DNA of 15,257 nucleotides from Wuchereria bancrofti (GCA_005281725.1 SSBO01000078.1:1-15257), one strand, 5' to 3'; positions 1 to 13,097 are shown, numbered from the stretch's first letter. Numbers and translations are program-made. The notes: generated by a model from the letters alone, not told the origin.

Positions 1-427
1 ATATATATGTGGTAAATATTTTTCATTTTAATTTCAAATGATGAGAACAGAATATTTGATAATATTTTATCATAATAATATTCCGATTTGACAGTACGTA
101 CTTTTATAACAACGAAAAACAAAAGAAAGGAAGAAAAAAATGATAAATTAAAAAAAAAATGAGCATGAAACAAATTGAAATGATTTAATCTAAATAATGT
201 ATGATTATCAGTAGTTTAAATAACATTCATCGTTTTGCTACTCACGTTAGATAATATCACTTTAATCCACTTATCTTTTTTAAAACAGTAATATTGTAAT
301 ATTCCTGAAACAGAAGGAAAGAAAATAAAGGAAATGAGAAAATTATAATAATCAATAATCGGTGATAAAATGTGAAAAGAGCAGAATACGATTACCTGAA
401 TTCAATCGTTTTTTTTTCGTTTATTGT
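1..427. other. AT-rich DNA, no gene seen
   Basis: No long open frame and no recognisable RNA gene lie here. The stretch follows the probable stop codon of the minus-strand gene at 428-1485 and so should contain its 3' UTR and polyadenylation site. It is too AT-rich for a particular AATAAA-type hexamer to be meaningful. Confidence 0.5.
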
Positions 428-1485
428 TCACTGCAATGGATTATTTTTTGGAATTAGGTCAAAAGTCAACGTTTATTATTTAGTTAAATTCAATATTGAT
501 TTCGATTTGAATTTGGAACAGCGAATAAATGCTGAAAATTAAACAACTACCTGATATTTTTTCCATAAAATATTCTTTAATTCTTCCATATCGCAATTAA
601 TTACTTCTGTCCGTATTCTCCAATGGAGATTTTTTTTATTTCAGCTAATACATTACCATTTTTACCGATACTTTTCTTTCGAATTAATTAACACATTTAC
701 ATTAACACATAAATCAAGCTCTGATTTCATCCATTTTTCATCTTTTGATGATATTTCATCATTTGCCTTAGGTATCTTTGATTTAATATTATTTGAAATA
801 ATCCGTAGACTTTTTTTCCATCTAATATGATCAATATCCATCAACTAATGATTGCAAATCATTTGTTGATTGATAGATGATAAAATTACTATCATCATTT
901 CATGTAATTCCATTTGTTAACTTTTCGAATGGTATCTTCCGAAATGCGACACTTCATTGGACATTGCATATTCCGTTCTAGAGCTGTAGTAAGTGGTACA
1001 TCTAACACAACCAGAAACGGAAGATAAAACATTGCTGAAAAGGTCTTCGCATACTTTTCAAATAAAATATATCGTCCACTAGATATATCATATATAGGTG
1101 ATATGATATTCTCAGTTGATAGTTTTACTTTCAAAAATTCTCGTGTTCGATTTTCACACCTTTTTCGTTCACTATGAGCACTCGTACTTTCATCTAAATC
1201 ATATGGCTGTAGCACATTACTATTTCTTAACAGTACAAATTTATTTTCCAAACAGCACTGAAAAATGTAATGACATAGTAATAGAAAAATATCTCTTAAG
1301 TAAAAGTAAATAAAAAACAGCAAATAAAGAAAAAATATCATTTCTTGAAACAATTTTGGTTTAATAAGAAAACAATCAATGACAAACAGAAACACTACTA
1401 CAATGAAGAGAAATGTTTCTTTAGCAACAACTTTTTTGCAGCGTTCTTTCAAGGCCGCCAAACACAGCAAATAATTCACGCCGCT
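428..1485 (-). CDS. PSTK/KTI12-like kinase, C-terminal part, multi-exon (5' end not found)
   Basis: Tentative. The minus strand is open from 1485 to 895, improbable by chance in DNA this AT-rich. Downstream pieces join with consistent phases: an exon ending at 922 (IRK), a 77 bp intron, exon 844-666 (starting LMDIDHIRW), a 48 bp intron with a weak acceptor, exon 617-551 (starting IRTEVINC, ending WKKYQ), and an acceptor at 431-432 followed at once by a TGA stop at 428-430. The peptides match the order of the PSTK kinase second half from my memory of the family: D(D/E)...HS.R..C near 1195-1145, then FLVVLDVPLTTALERN, then SEDTIRKLMDID, then W..SL.I. PSTK phosphorylates Ser-tRNA(Sec) in selenocysteine synthesis; KTI12 is a related alternative. 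The open frame begins right after the hel-1 stop, has no ATG there (the first candidate codon is GTG at 1479) and shows no G..GKS/T P-loop. The T-rich middle (about 1205-1395) may be an intron. It may be an incomplete model, a nested gene or a truncated pseudogene. Confidence 0.35.
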
Positions 1486-5305
<3,820 letters not shown>

Positions 5306-5317
5306 TATTGCTTCCCT
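5306..5317 (-). promoter_or_regulatory. Possible trans-splice acceptor and short leader of hel-1
   Basis: On the minus strand a GTCAG ends at 5316, followed by a 10 nt leader GGAAGCAATA and then the hel-1 ATG at 5305. Nematode mRNAs are commonly trans-spliced to SL1 a few bases upstream of the ATG, so this is the natural acceptor candidate. The preceding tract is only weakly pyrimidine-rich. A further TTAG lies about 15 bp upstream. Confidence 0.4.
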
Positions 5318-6070
5318 GACACTATTTTCAACTAATCACGTGACAAGACCAATGTTACCAATGACAAGAATGACAAGAACAATTAAACGAACTTTGTTAC
5401 CTTAAACGAAGAAATTTAGTGATAACAAGAAAAGATAACAAGAAAAAGCTAACCAATGAAACTGAAAATACGCAAAACATGCACGTCAACTCACGCCTTA
5501 AGAAACCGCCAAATAATATGCATGTGCGCATCACGCAAACAAGTAACCCAACCGACCAACCTACGACCTAAATGAATCAATGTAAAAAAAATATCAACTA
5601 TTGATTTTTTATGCAACTCTGACATAACCGACCGAGCAACGCAACACAACATGCACACCCCAAAGAATGAACTTTCAAAACTCCAACATTACAAATGAGG
5701 AAGACAGATATTTTGCCACATATATTTAAGAGAAATTCAATGCTTTTTCTGATATTTTTTAAATCCAAAATATTTACTTTGGAAGTTAGATTCATTAGTG
5801 ACTTAGTTACGACAATAAGCAATTATAGCTTTAGAGTATATAATTTGAAGATATTGCAAATAAATGAAGCAAAATCCATCACAATTAAATGATCATTTAA
5901 GGACAAAATCATTAGCGTATTAAGTAATACTTATTATTAATAATACTAATTGAACAGTAAGTTATCTTAGCAAAATTTAAATTAACTTAGATTTACCTAA
6001 ACTAAATAACAACCAATCTGTAATTGTTGTTGTCGGGAAATTTTGAATTTGATGCTTTATCGTTAGCTAC
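5306..6070. other. hel-1 5' flank, no gene seen
   Basis: This stretch holds the hel-1 promoter region. It contains a CACGTG palindrome at 5338-5343 and small imperfect repeats of TGACAAG (about 5340-5385) and GATAACAAGAAAA (about 5420-5447). Short open frames on both strands (for example 5598-5822) have no recognisable product and recur unchanged in the second copy of this region. I see no snRNA-like Sm site downstream of the SL1-like sequence at 6071-6092. Confidence 0.5.
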
Positions 6071-9000
6071 CTCAAACTTGGGTAATTAAACTCCCGTTGT
6101 TGTTCGTCGATTGTTTTTCCGCACCTCAAACCTGTTAAGCCTACCAACCTTTCATATAATCCCCCACTCCATGGAGCTCGGGGTATAATGCTCTTCCAAT
6201 GAATTCCTTTTTTTGTTAAAAATTCGTTGACCTTTCCATATTCCTGGGTTATTATACTGAATACGCTTTGGAATTGAAGTGCGTTGTCACTGATAATTTG
6301 GTGTGGAAAACCTCGTCTACTGACAAACCTTCTAACAATGTGCATAAATGTTTCGGCTGATAGGTCTTCGGCTTTCTCCAAATGGACAGCTCTCGTCGTA
6401 AAGCAAGTAAACAACGCAATCCATCTTTTAGTTGTACCTATATTTGATATTACTGAAATCGGTCCGAGATAATCTACTCCAATGTTTTCGAAAGTTCTTG
6501 ATCTTCTTACTCGCGTTTCTGGTAAACTTGGCATTATCGGCAGTTTAAAGGGTTTTGCTTGCCATCGTTTACATACGTAACACTTGTTTAAAATTCGTTT
6601 TACCTCGGATCGGCCCTTTGGGATCCAATAACTTTGCCTGATTTCTGATAGCGTATGTGCTACTCCGGCGTGAAATATTGACTCATGTTTATATAATACA
6701 ATAAGCTCTGTAATAACGTTGTGTCTTGGTAAATAAAGTGGATGTTTCGTTTTTTCAGGTAAAGATGAATTTTCGAGTCGACTAGCTGATCTCCATAGTT
6801 TATTTTCATCGAGATAGAGGCTTAGTTTTAGTTTCACCTCTTCGTCGAAATTTTCATTTTGAGCCTGCCTCACTAAAATCTGTTCAGCTAGTTTATAATC
6901 ATAAACTGTTATGGGGTTGCCAACATCCGATAATAGTTCAATCCATTTCACTCTATTTTTTGTGATTCGTTTGATGAATCTTAGCGACCAGATAATTGTT
7001 CTTACTAATCGCATCCATTTGCTAAAGTGATTGGTATTAATTATTTGGTAGGAATTGTCACCATTTTGGTTTGTAATTGCTTCCACTACAACTTCTCGAG
7101 CTTCTTCATCGTCTATATTGTCGTCTAAATTTTGATAGGTCCACTTTGGCCAACTTTTTTCGTCTTCATTTAACCAATGTGGCCCATTCCACCACAATTT
7201 CTGGTATTTTAAATCTTTTGGCTTAATTCCTCTTGTTGCTATATCTGCTGGATTAGTTTCACTAGGTACATATCGAAAGGAAAACTTTGATTTCCTTATT
7301 TCTTCTACTCGATTCTGTATAAACTTTGGCTGCAATTTCGTACGATTTAGTATCCAATGTAAGATACATTTTGAATCTGACCAGAGAATTGTTGGGATTC
7401 CTTCTAATTCTAATTGCTTCTTAACAAACGTCGCTGCTCTTACTCCAATTAAAGAACCCATCAATTCAAGTCGCGGTATCGTAATAACTTTTATTGGAGC
7501 GAGTCTTACCTTTGAAAATATCAACGATGTTTTTCTTTCATTGCCGTCGTTGGTTGATATATAAACTACTGCCGAATAAGCAATAGCTGAGGCGTCAGTA
7601 AACACGTGCATTTTAAACCCGTCGTTTGTGTCCATGGTTTTTCGGGGAATGTTCTTGATAAATTGTGGCCATTCTTCAATAAGGGATTGCCACTTTGCTA
7701 CATCTTCCTTTTCTAATGGCTTGTCCCACGAATACTTCTTTTTCCAGAGATTTTGAAGAAATAATTTCAATTTGATGTTTATTGGTACAATTAGTCCCAG
7801 GGGGTCGTATTGAGACGCTATAAATTGTAGAACGTTTCTTTTAGTTATTTCCTTTCCTTTCCAGGCTTTGAGCTCTAGCGTGATTGTATCGTTGTGGTAA
7901 TCCCAAGGAATACCAAGAATTTTAATCTTTTCATTTTTAAACTTGTCGTCTCTCAGTACATAAGCGTTGAACTCTTTGTTATTGGATAAGAATCCTCGAA
8001 TATTCATAGCTGCTTCACTAAATATTTGTTTCACTTCTTGGTATTTCTTCAAAGCTTCTTCTGTTGTGGCTGATGATATCAAAACGTTGTCTACGTATAA
8101 GTTCTTCTTAATTTCTTTAGCTATATCACTCTCGTTGATTTCTAAATGATGATTCAGAGTCGCGGAAAGTAGAAATGGTGATGATATTATTCCAAAAGGG
8201 ACTCTCTTGAATCGGTAGCACTTGACGTTGTTAATTTCCATTGGGTTTTCTATGTTGTGCAGCCATAAAAATCTCGTGCAATTTCTATCAGCCGGTTTTA
8301 ATTCCAACTGTAAAAAAGCCTTTTCTACGTCTGCTACAATTACGTTTTTCATTATCCGAAATCTTAGCAATACTCCGCAAAGATCGGGAAGTGTGGATGA
8401 TCCACGGTATAATACTTCGTTTAAACTTCTGTCATTTTTCAAATGGGCCGAAGCGTCGTAAACCACCCTGAGCTTTGTTGTTTCTTGGTTAATTGTAAGA
8501 ACCTCATGATGTGGAAGATAATGTATTATACCCTCCTGATTCATCTCGGGGGTAACTTCTTCGATCATATCACACGCTAATTGTTCTCGGATAGTGTTAT
8601 CGTAGCTTTGAAGTAACTCTGGTTCGTCTCGCAGTCTTGTTATAAGTGACTTGAGTCTTCCTAAACATAACCCATAATGACTTTTAAGATTTATCTTTGT
8701 TTCTCTCCACGGCCAACTAACTTGATATCGCCCTTTATGTTTACCGATGCTTCTTTTGAATTGGGATAATGCTTTATCGTCGTCCGTTACTTCTGGCTCT
8801 TCTTTCACACCAATAAGTTCTAATTTCCAAAACTGATCGACATCTATAGTTGTGCAAACATTTGCCGTTTCCACTTGCGTTATGTTTGAATTTGCTTTGT
8901 TAATTTGACCATAACCTGCTACTATTGGTCCTACTTTCGTCTCCACTAAGTAAAATCCCGAATTTATTCGTTTTGCTCTGCTTGGTTCTATGAAATTGAA

Positions 9001-10890
9001 AAAGTAGTTAGCTCCAATAAGTAAGTCCGGTTTTTTCCATTCACCGTGGAGTTCATTTAGTTGATCGAGATTCTGTTCAGAAAGATCCGCTACTTGTAAG
9101 TCGTTGGTAAGATAGTCAACTGTATTGACTTCCATCTGAATCGTTTCCTCGTTGGTTAATCTGATTCCGACTACCGTCTTCATCGTTTGAAAATTTATGG
9201 GTTTTTCCTTTCCAAATCCGGCTATATTGAGATTTTCACTTTTTCCTTTAATTCGCAATTGGTTTGCTAAATTTTGCGACATGAATGACAATTGTGATCC
9301 TATGTCGAAAAATGCAAGTACTTTAGCTTTGATTCCTGGTTTTCGTGGATTTATTACTATTACTTCTCGACAAAGTAGTAAGACGTTGTATTTCGTTTGT
9401 ATATTGCGATCTGCTACAGCGTTGATTGCTTTTACTTCTTTTCTTTGATCCATATTTGTAACTGCCGTTGATTTGTTTTGTTGTGATTGATCTCTTCTTT
9501 GGAAAATGTAGCACAAGGCGGAATTGTGACTTTGCTTACAGTGGAAACAACTCTTTTGATTTACCTTACAGTTTCTTGTGTTATGTTCCACCTTTAAACA
9601 ATTTCTACATGCTTTTAGAGCGTTTAGTCTTGCGAGTCGTTCTTCCAAAGTTGTATATTTTCGGCATTCGTCATCCCAGTGATCTCGATTGCAAAATGCA
9701 CAAGGTCTTGACCTCTTGCTTGAATTGATGTTTCGATTTGTGGTTTCCTTCTGAAATTGTATTGCTGGTAATGCTGATGTTCCTCTTGGTTGATTGAATT
9801 GAATTCCTCTGTTGCACTTTGATGGATCATATTTTCTTCCATCGTCATTATTCCTTTGTCCGTAAACTTGATTAATCGTTTCTTTTCGTTTCACAATAGT
9901 TTCTAAACATTGTCGAAGCTTACTAACAGACCAATTTGGGTCTAGTTCCTTTTTTTTGTATACTTCGTCGAGTACCCATCGAGGTAACTTTTCTTCAATA
10001 GCCAACTCGATACTCGTTTGTTCTACGTTTTCACCTAAGTTTGCCAGCTGCCTAAGGATTCTTTCGATTGCCTCTACTGTTGTTCTCAAATCACGATCAT
10101 TATGTCTGAATGATTGTAATTCGTGATGCAACGCTCGTTTAATTATGGAAGGGCTTCCAAATCTTTCAATGAGAATATTTCGAATCGTCTCATAGTTTTC
10201 TGGTGTTGTTTCGTATCCTTCTACTGCGTTTAATGCGGTTCCTCTTATTTTATATCTCTCTCTTAAACAGGAGAGAAGATATGTCAGTTTCTGTACGTCT
10301 GCCAAATTCTGTTGATGTACTGCTGCTTCAAACACACTCCAGAATTCTCTCCATTGCTTCGGATTCCCATCAAAATTTTTAAGAGCAAGACGTGGCAATT
10401 TAACAGTTAGTTGGCGTCTTACTTCCGTTGATCCTTGCTCTTGTTGACTCGATATTCTATCTGTTTCAGAATTATTTCGCGACGTTCGTTCCATTGATTG
10501 TTGTAAACACTGCATCGTTGCTTGAATATCTTCAATATGTAGCTTAAGTGATATTAATGTTTCCCAGCCATCTTCAATTAATTTCAGAATTCCCTTATCG
10601 TCTTCAACCATTCTCGCATACCGTTGATTTTCTTCATCTCGTTGAGTAGCTGGTACCTTTTGCAGGGATTCCAGCCATTTTTCATTAATTCTTTCGAGCG
10701 TCGTTATTTGCTTCTCTATTCTTTGTTGCTTCTCTTTAAGTTTTCTTTCTTGTTCTTTACATTGCTCGTATTGGTTTTCCACCGGTAGACTAACGTCCGG
10801 CTGGATAACTTTCAATTGTTTAATTTCATTGAGCGCCTTTGTTAATTTAACTTTCGTGGGGTTGGCGCTTATTGCTATGCTTGCTGACAT
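6067..10890 (-). CDS. BEL/Pao Gag-Pol polyprotein, 3'-truncated
   Basis: Retrotransposon polyprotein of about 1607 residues from the ATG at 10890. The frame is open further upstream through the primer-binding site, but the codon at 10951-10953 is TTG. Approximate order, numbered from that upstream codon: coiled-coil rich N-terminus with QXXE/K runs (50-170); DUF1759 Gag-like region (185-330, [11 protein letters not shown]); three C-x2-C type zinc knuckles (416-482); retropepsin-like protease (about 550, [10 protein letters not shown]); reverse transcriptase (830-1010, with VADVEKAF and LYVDN); RNase H (1115-1235, FTDAS, RLELMG, WSDSK); integrase HHCC zinc finger (1407-1462); integrase core (1487-1605) with VDY, SDN and YERL giving the D,D,E triad. 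The element sequence stops right after that Glu region (residue about 1606). The last 22 residues are encoded by flanking DNA, so the rest of integrase and the C-terminal domain are missing. There are no internal stops or frameshifts, which suggests a recent insertion. Confidence 0.93.
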   Translation of the reverse strand: MSASIAISANPTKVKLTKALNEIKQLKVIQPDVSLPVENQYEQCKEQERKLKEKQQRIEKQITTLERINEKWLESLQKVPATQRDEENQRYARMVEDDKGILKLIEDGWETLISLKLHIEDIQATMQCLQQSMERTSRNNSETDRISSQQEQGSTEVRRQLTVKLPRLALKNFDGNPKQWREFWSVFEAAVHQQNLADVQKLTYLLSCLRERYKIRGTALNAVEGYETTPENYETIRNILIERFGSPSIIKRALHHELQSFRHNDRDLRTTVEAIERILRQLANLGENVEQTSIELAIEEKLPRWVLDEVYKKKELDPNWSVSKLRQCLETIVKRKETINQVYGQRNNDDGRKYDPSKCNRGIQFNQPRGTSALPAIQFQKETTNRNINSSKRSRPCAFCNRDHWDDECRKYTTLEERLARLNALKACRNCLKVEHNTRNCKVNQKSCFHCKQSHNSALCYIFQRRDQSQQNKSTAVTNMDQRKEVKAINAVADRNIQTKYNVLLLCREVIVINPRKPGIKAKVLAFFDIGSQLSFMSQNLANQLRIKGKSENLNIAGFGKEKPINFQTMKTVVGIRLTNEETIQMEVNTVDYLTNDLQVADLSEQNLDQLNELHGEWKKPDLLIGANYFFNFIEPSRAKRINSGFYLVETKVGPIVAGYGQINKANSNITQVETANVCTTIDVDQFWKLELIGVKEEPEVTDDDKALSQFKRSIGKHKGRYQVSWPWRETKINLKSHYGLCLGRLKSLITRLRDEPELLQSYDNTIREQLACDMIEEVTPEMNQEGIIHYLPHHEVLTINQETTKLRVVYDASAHLKNDRSLNEVLYRGSSTLPDLCGVLLRFRIMKNVIVADVEKAFLQLELKPADRNCTRFLWLHNIENPMEINNVKCYRFKRVPFGIISSPFLLSATLNHHLEINESDIAKEIKKNLYVDNVLISSATTEEALKKYQEVKQIFSEAAMNIRGFLSNNKEFNAYVLRDDKFKNEKIKILGIPWDYHNDTITLELKAWKGKEITKRNVLQFIASQYDPLGLIVPINIKLKLFLQNLWKKKYSWDKPLEKEDVAKWQSLIEEWPQFIKNIPRKTMDTNDGFKMHVFTDASAIAYSAVVYISTNDGNERKTSLIFSKVRLAPIKVITIPRLELMGSLIGVRAATFVKKQLELEGIPTILWSDSKCILHWILNRTKLQPKFIQNRVEEIRKSKFSFRYVPSETNPADIATRGIKPKDLKYQKLWWNGPHWLNEDEKSWPKWTYQNLDDNIDDEEAREVVVEAITNQNGDNSYQIINTNHFSKWMRLVRTIIWSLRFIKRITKNRVKWIELLSDVGNPITVYDYKLAEQILVRQAQNENFDEEVKLKLSLYLDENKLWRSASRLENSSLPEKTKHPLYLPRHNVITELIVLYKHESIFHAGVAHTLSEIRQSYWIPKGRSEVKRILNKCYVCKRWQAKPFKLPIMPSLPETRVRRSRTFENIGVDYLGPISVISNIGTTKRWIALFTCFTTRAVHLEKAEDLSAETFMHIVRRFVSRRGFPHQIISDNALQFQSVFSIITQEYGKVNEFLTKKGIHWKSIIPRAPWSGGLYERLVGLTGLRCGKTIDEQQREFNYPSLR
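6071..6092 (-). other. SL1-like 22-mer, copy 1 (a1)
   Basis: The minus strand matches nematode SL1 at 21 of 22 positions; the first base is A instead of G. It ends TTTGAG and is followed by GTAGCT, so a GT donor stands exactly where the SL RNA donor would be. The sequence after it does not look like the rest of SL RNA: no Sm-type site and no stem-loops that I recognise. A working SL RNA gene is therefore unlikely. The retroelement frame reads through this sequence before stopping at 6067-6069. Confidence 0.8.
6109..6134. repeat. Left flanking direct repeat of the element
   Basis: A 26 bp segment starting GATTGTTTTT and ending CTCAAACCTG, immediately left of the element. It matches 11102-11126 except for one extra T in a T run. 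In the element-free copy it occurs once, at 12673-12698, so it has the form of a long target-site duplication. Confidence 0.85.
6125..6134 (-). other. Interrupted SL1-like sequence (3' 10 bases)
   Basis: CTCAAACCTG on the plus strand is the 3' end of the second SL1-like sequence. The rest of that sequence is displaced by the retroelement and found intact at 11117-11138 on the other side, and at 12689-12710 in the empty copy. Confidence 0.75.
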
Positions 10891-10931
10891 TTTTCTTTCT
10901 TTTCTTGCTTTCTTTTTAAAATTTCGGTTGC

Positions 10932-10949
10932 TCCCGGCTCGTGGCACCA
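10932..10949 (-). other. Putative tRNA primer-binding site of the BEL/Pao element
   Basis: The minus strand reads TGGTGCCACGAGCCGGGA just upstream of Gag. It starts with TGG, the complement of a tRNA 3' CCA end, and is GC-rich in an AT-rich setting. BEL/Pao elements carry such a site directly after the 5' LTR. I cannot say which tRNA it fits. Confidence 0.55.
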
Positions 10950-10950
10950 A

Positions 10951-11101
10951 CAAATTTGTAGGAAAAAATAAGGTTGATATGATATTCCCTCCTTTTTCTT
11001 TAAGGGACGAATATCTGTTTATTTAATTGTTTCCTACTTTAATTTATTCTTACGTCTATTCTCGTTGTTCTCGTTGTACTCTCAGTAGAACTGGCCGAAC
11101 T
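10951..11101 (-). repeat. 5' LTR remnant or leader of the BEL/Pao element
   Basis: About 150 bp between the flanking direct repeat and the primer-binding site. On the minus strand it begins near ATCAGTTCGG, which resembles the TCAGTT initiator where many LTR elements start transcription, and ends near TTTTTTCCTACAAATTTG. An AATAAA lies inside. If the initiator reading is right, the insertion begins at the RNA start (R region) and U3 is absent. LTR identity cannot be proven without a second LTR. Confidence 0.35.
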
Positions 11102-11126
11102 GATTGTTTTCCGCACCTCAAACCTG
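11102..11126. repeat. Right flanking direct repeat of the element
   Basis: A 25 bp partner of 6109-6134 with one T fewer, immediately right of the element. It continues into the full SL1-like sequence at 11117-11138. Confidence 0.85.
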
Positions 11127-11138
11127 GGTAATTAAACC
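11117..11138 (-). other. SL1-like 22-mer, copy 2 (b1)
   Basis: The minus strand is identical to nematode SL1 except for G instead of A at position 15. It includes the initial GG and is followed by GTGCGG. It lies directly outside the retroelement and overlaps the right flanking direct repeat. AATAAA lies a few bases upstream on the same strand. Confidence 0.8.
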
Positions 11139-11537
11139 TTTATTTAACATAAAACAAATCAACATCATAACAACGCATTATACATATCGCACGGTTGCTA
11201 CACAGTTATAAAAGCACTAAACATTATCAGAGAGCTGAAACCCCAACCGCCCTATAAATGGACAATTGTAAAAAATGATTAATTGTAATTAAGAGATGGT
11301 GTTGGAGTTAATTGGGACTAAAGATAAAAAATGTGAATTTGAGAAGAAAGGAGATTTGTTTAAGGATAGATATCTCTTGTTACAATAGTCTATTACATGC
11401 ATTTAATTTTCATATCTCTTATACAATATAATGTGTATCAAGCGAGGTTAATTTATGGACAAAGAGATTCTCATTTGCTGCTTCTCCTCGCTTTCCAGCT
11501 ACATCGTTTGTAACAAAGGATTATCCGTTAAAATCCT

Positions 11538-11538
11538 N
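11538..11538. other. Single N, probable contig join
   Basis: This is the only ambiguous base in the window. The duplicate of 4975-6134 starts on the next base. A single N is how some scaffolders mark joined contigs with a zero or negative gap estimate. Confidence 0.85.
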
Positions 11539-11770
11539 TCGTTTCATCCGACAATAAAAAAACAATAAAAAAAATACAATAAAAAAAATAAAGATACACA
11601 ACTAAAAAAAAAAATTTTGAATAGCATAGAAATCCTCAGTCAAATTTGACTTCCAAATGTGACTAACTCTACCTTCTGGTCGAATAAACTTGAAAAATAA
11701 CTTAAAATCAGCAAAATTTCGCCCCATTCGAAATAATTATAAATGGCAATTTAAAACGAAAAAAAGATAC

Positions 11771-11869
11771 CTTAATTTTCTTATCTGTTACTGATCCATT
11801 TTCTGCTTTGTTGCCATCAATCATCTCTTCCTGCTCTTCCTCATAGTCCAATAATTGATCTTCATCCAT
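11771..11869 (-). pseudogene. hel-1: Second copy of hel-1 exon 1 (33 codons) with part of intron 1
   Basis: Same 33 codons as 5207-5305, beginning MDEDQLLDYEEEQ, with the same donor at 11769-11770. The rest of the gene does not follow, because the copy stops at the N in intron 1. It is best read as the other allele or an assembly duplicate. If it is a real duplication, it is a promoter plus first exon without a gene body. Confidence 0.85.
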
Positions 11870-12634
11870 TATTGCTTCCCTGACACTATTTTCAACTAAT
11901 CACGTGACAAGACCAATGTTACCAATGACAAGAATGACAAGAACAATTAAACGAACTTTGTTACCTTAAACGAAGAAATTTAGTGATAACAAGAAAAGAT
12001 AACAAGAAAAAGCTAACCAATGAAACTGAAAATACGCAAAACATGCACGTCAACTCACGCCTTAAGAAACCGCCAAATAATATGCATGTGCGCATCACGC
12101 AAACAAGTAACCCAACCGACCAACCTACGACCTAAATGAATCAATGTAAAAAAAATATCAACTATTGATTTTTTATGCAACTCTGACATAACCGACCGAG
12201 CAACGCAACACAACATGCACACCCCAAAGAATGAACTTTCAAAACTCCAACATTACAAATGAGGAAGACAGATATTTTGCCACATATATTTAAGAGAAAT
12301 TCAATGCTTTTTCTGATATTTTTTAAATCCAAAATATTTACTTTGGAAGTTAGATTCATTAGTGACTTAGTTACGACAATAAGCAATTATAGCTTTAGAG
12401 TATATAATTTGAAGATATTGCAAATAAATGAAGCAAAATCCATCACAATTAAATGATCATTTAAGGACAAAATCATTAGCGTATTAAGTAATACTTATTA
12501 TTAATAATACTAATTGAACAGTAAGTTATCTTAGCAAAATTTAAATTAACTTAGATTTACCTAAACTAAATAACAACCAATCTGTAATTGTTGTTGTCGG
12601 GAAATTTTGAATTTGATGCTTTATCGTTAGCTAC

Positions 12635-12656
12635 CTCAAACTTGGGTAATTAAACT
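12635..12656 (-). other. SL1-like 22-mer, copy 1 (a2)
   Basis: Same sequence as 6071-6092 (21 of 22 to SL1, first base changed, followed by GTAGCT). In this uninterrupted copy it lies 32 bp downstream, on the minus strand, of the other SL1-like sequence, and both point towards hel-1 exon 1. Confidence 0.8.
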
Positions 12657-12672
12657 CCCGTTGTTGTTCGTC

Positions 12673-13097
12673 GATTGTTTTTCCGCACCTCAAACCTGGG
12701 TAATTAAACCTTTATTTAACATAAAACAAATCAACATCATAACAACGCATTATACATATCGCACGGTTGCTACACAGTTATAAAAGCACTAAACATTATC
12801 AGAGAGCTGAAACCCCAACCGCCCTATAAATGGACAATTGTAAAAAATGATTAATTGTAATTAAGAGATGGTGTTGGAGTTAATTGGGACTAAAGATGAT
12901 AAATGTGAATTTGAGAAGAAAGGAGATTTGTTTAAGGATAGATATCTCTTGTTACAATAGTCTATTACATGCATTTAATTTTCATATCTCTTATACAATA
13001 TAATGTGTATCAAGCGAGGTTAATTTATGGACAAAGAGATTCTCATTTACTGCTTCTCCTCGCTTTCTGCTACATCGTTTGTAACAAAGGATTATCC
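12673..13097. repeat. Duplicated block 'b', copy 2 (b2)
   Basis: Counterpart of 11102-11526; here it is joined directly to block a. It carries AATAAA just upstream of the SL1-like sequence on the minus strand. No gene is recognised. Confidence 0.92.
12689..12710 (-). other. SL1-like 22-mer, copy 2 (a2/b2), uninterrupted
   Basis: Intact form of the sequence split by the retroelement in the first copy: 21 of 22 to SL1, with G at position 15, followed by GTGCGG. It defines the empty site; the insertion point corresponds to 12698/12699. Confidence 0.8.

Larger units (their letters stand above)
6135..11101 (-). mobile_element. BEL/Pao LTR retrotransposon, truncated, no 3' LTR
   Basis: The element lies on the minus strand. 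Its 5' side (right) has a leader or LTR-derived segment, a tRNA primer-binding site and the Gag-Pol frame. Its 3' side (left) ends abruptly inside integrase at 6135. No second copy of the 10951-11101 sequence is present at the left end, so a 3' LTR is absent. A near-identical 25-26 bp direct repeat borders both ends (6109-6134 and 11102-11126), while the element-free copy has it once (12673-12698). Family assignment rests on DUF1759, the knuckles and the Pao-type RT/RNase H/integrase order. Confidence 0.9.
11102..11526. repeat. Duplicated block 'b', copy 1 (b1)
   Basis: About 425 bp that recurs at 12673-13097 (offset 1572 over most of its length). The copies differ at about three substitutions (near 11330-11333 and 11477) and a small indel (CTTTCCAGC against CTTTCTGC near 11493). 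Similarity ends after GGATTATCC. No coding frame is apparent. Confidence 0.92.
11539..12698. repeat. Duplicated block 'a', copy 2 (a2)
   Basis: Copy of 4975-6134 with no indel that I could find. Unlike the first copy it continues without interruption into block b, so it represents the site without the retroelement. The left end is truncated inside hel-1 intron 1. Confidence 0.95.

Noticed and set aside
5338..5450. TGACAAG/GATAACAAG repeats as a regulatory array or CRISPR-like array
   Set aside because: They are short, irregular and few, without uniform spacers; simple-sequence drift explains them.
5598..5892. Overlapping short ORFs on both strands, repeated at 12162-12456
   Set aside because: They have no recognisable product and AT-rich composition. 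They are identical only because the whole block is duplicated, so the repetition is not evidence of selection.
6071..6092. Functional SL RNA gene
   Set aside because: The downstream bases lack the expected Sm-type site and the usual continuation after the donor, and the first leader base is changed.
9197..9728. Plus-strand and alternative-frame ORFs inside the Pao frame
   Set aside because: They are shadows of the polyprotein, which has clear domains throughout.
10891..10953. Gag start at 10953
   Set aside because: That codon is TTG and the next 21 codons translate the primer-binding site. The ATG at 10890 is the better start.
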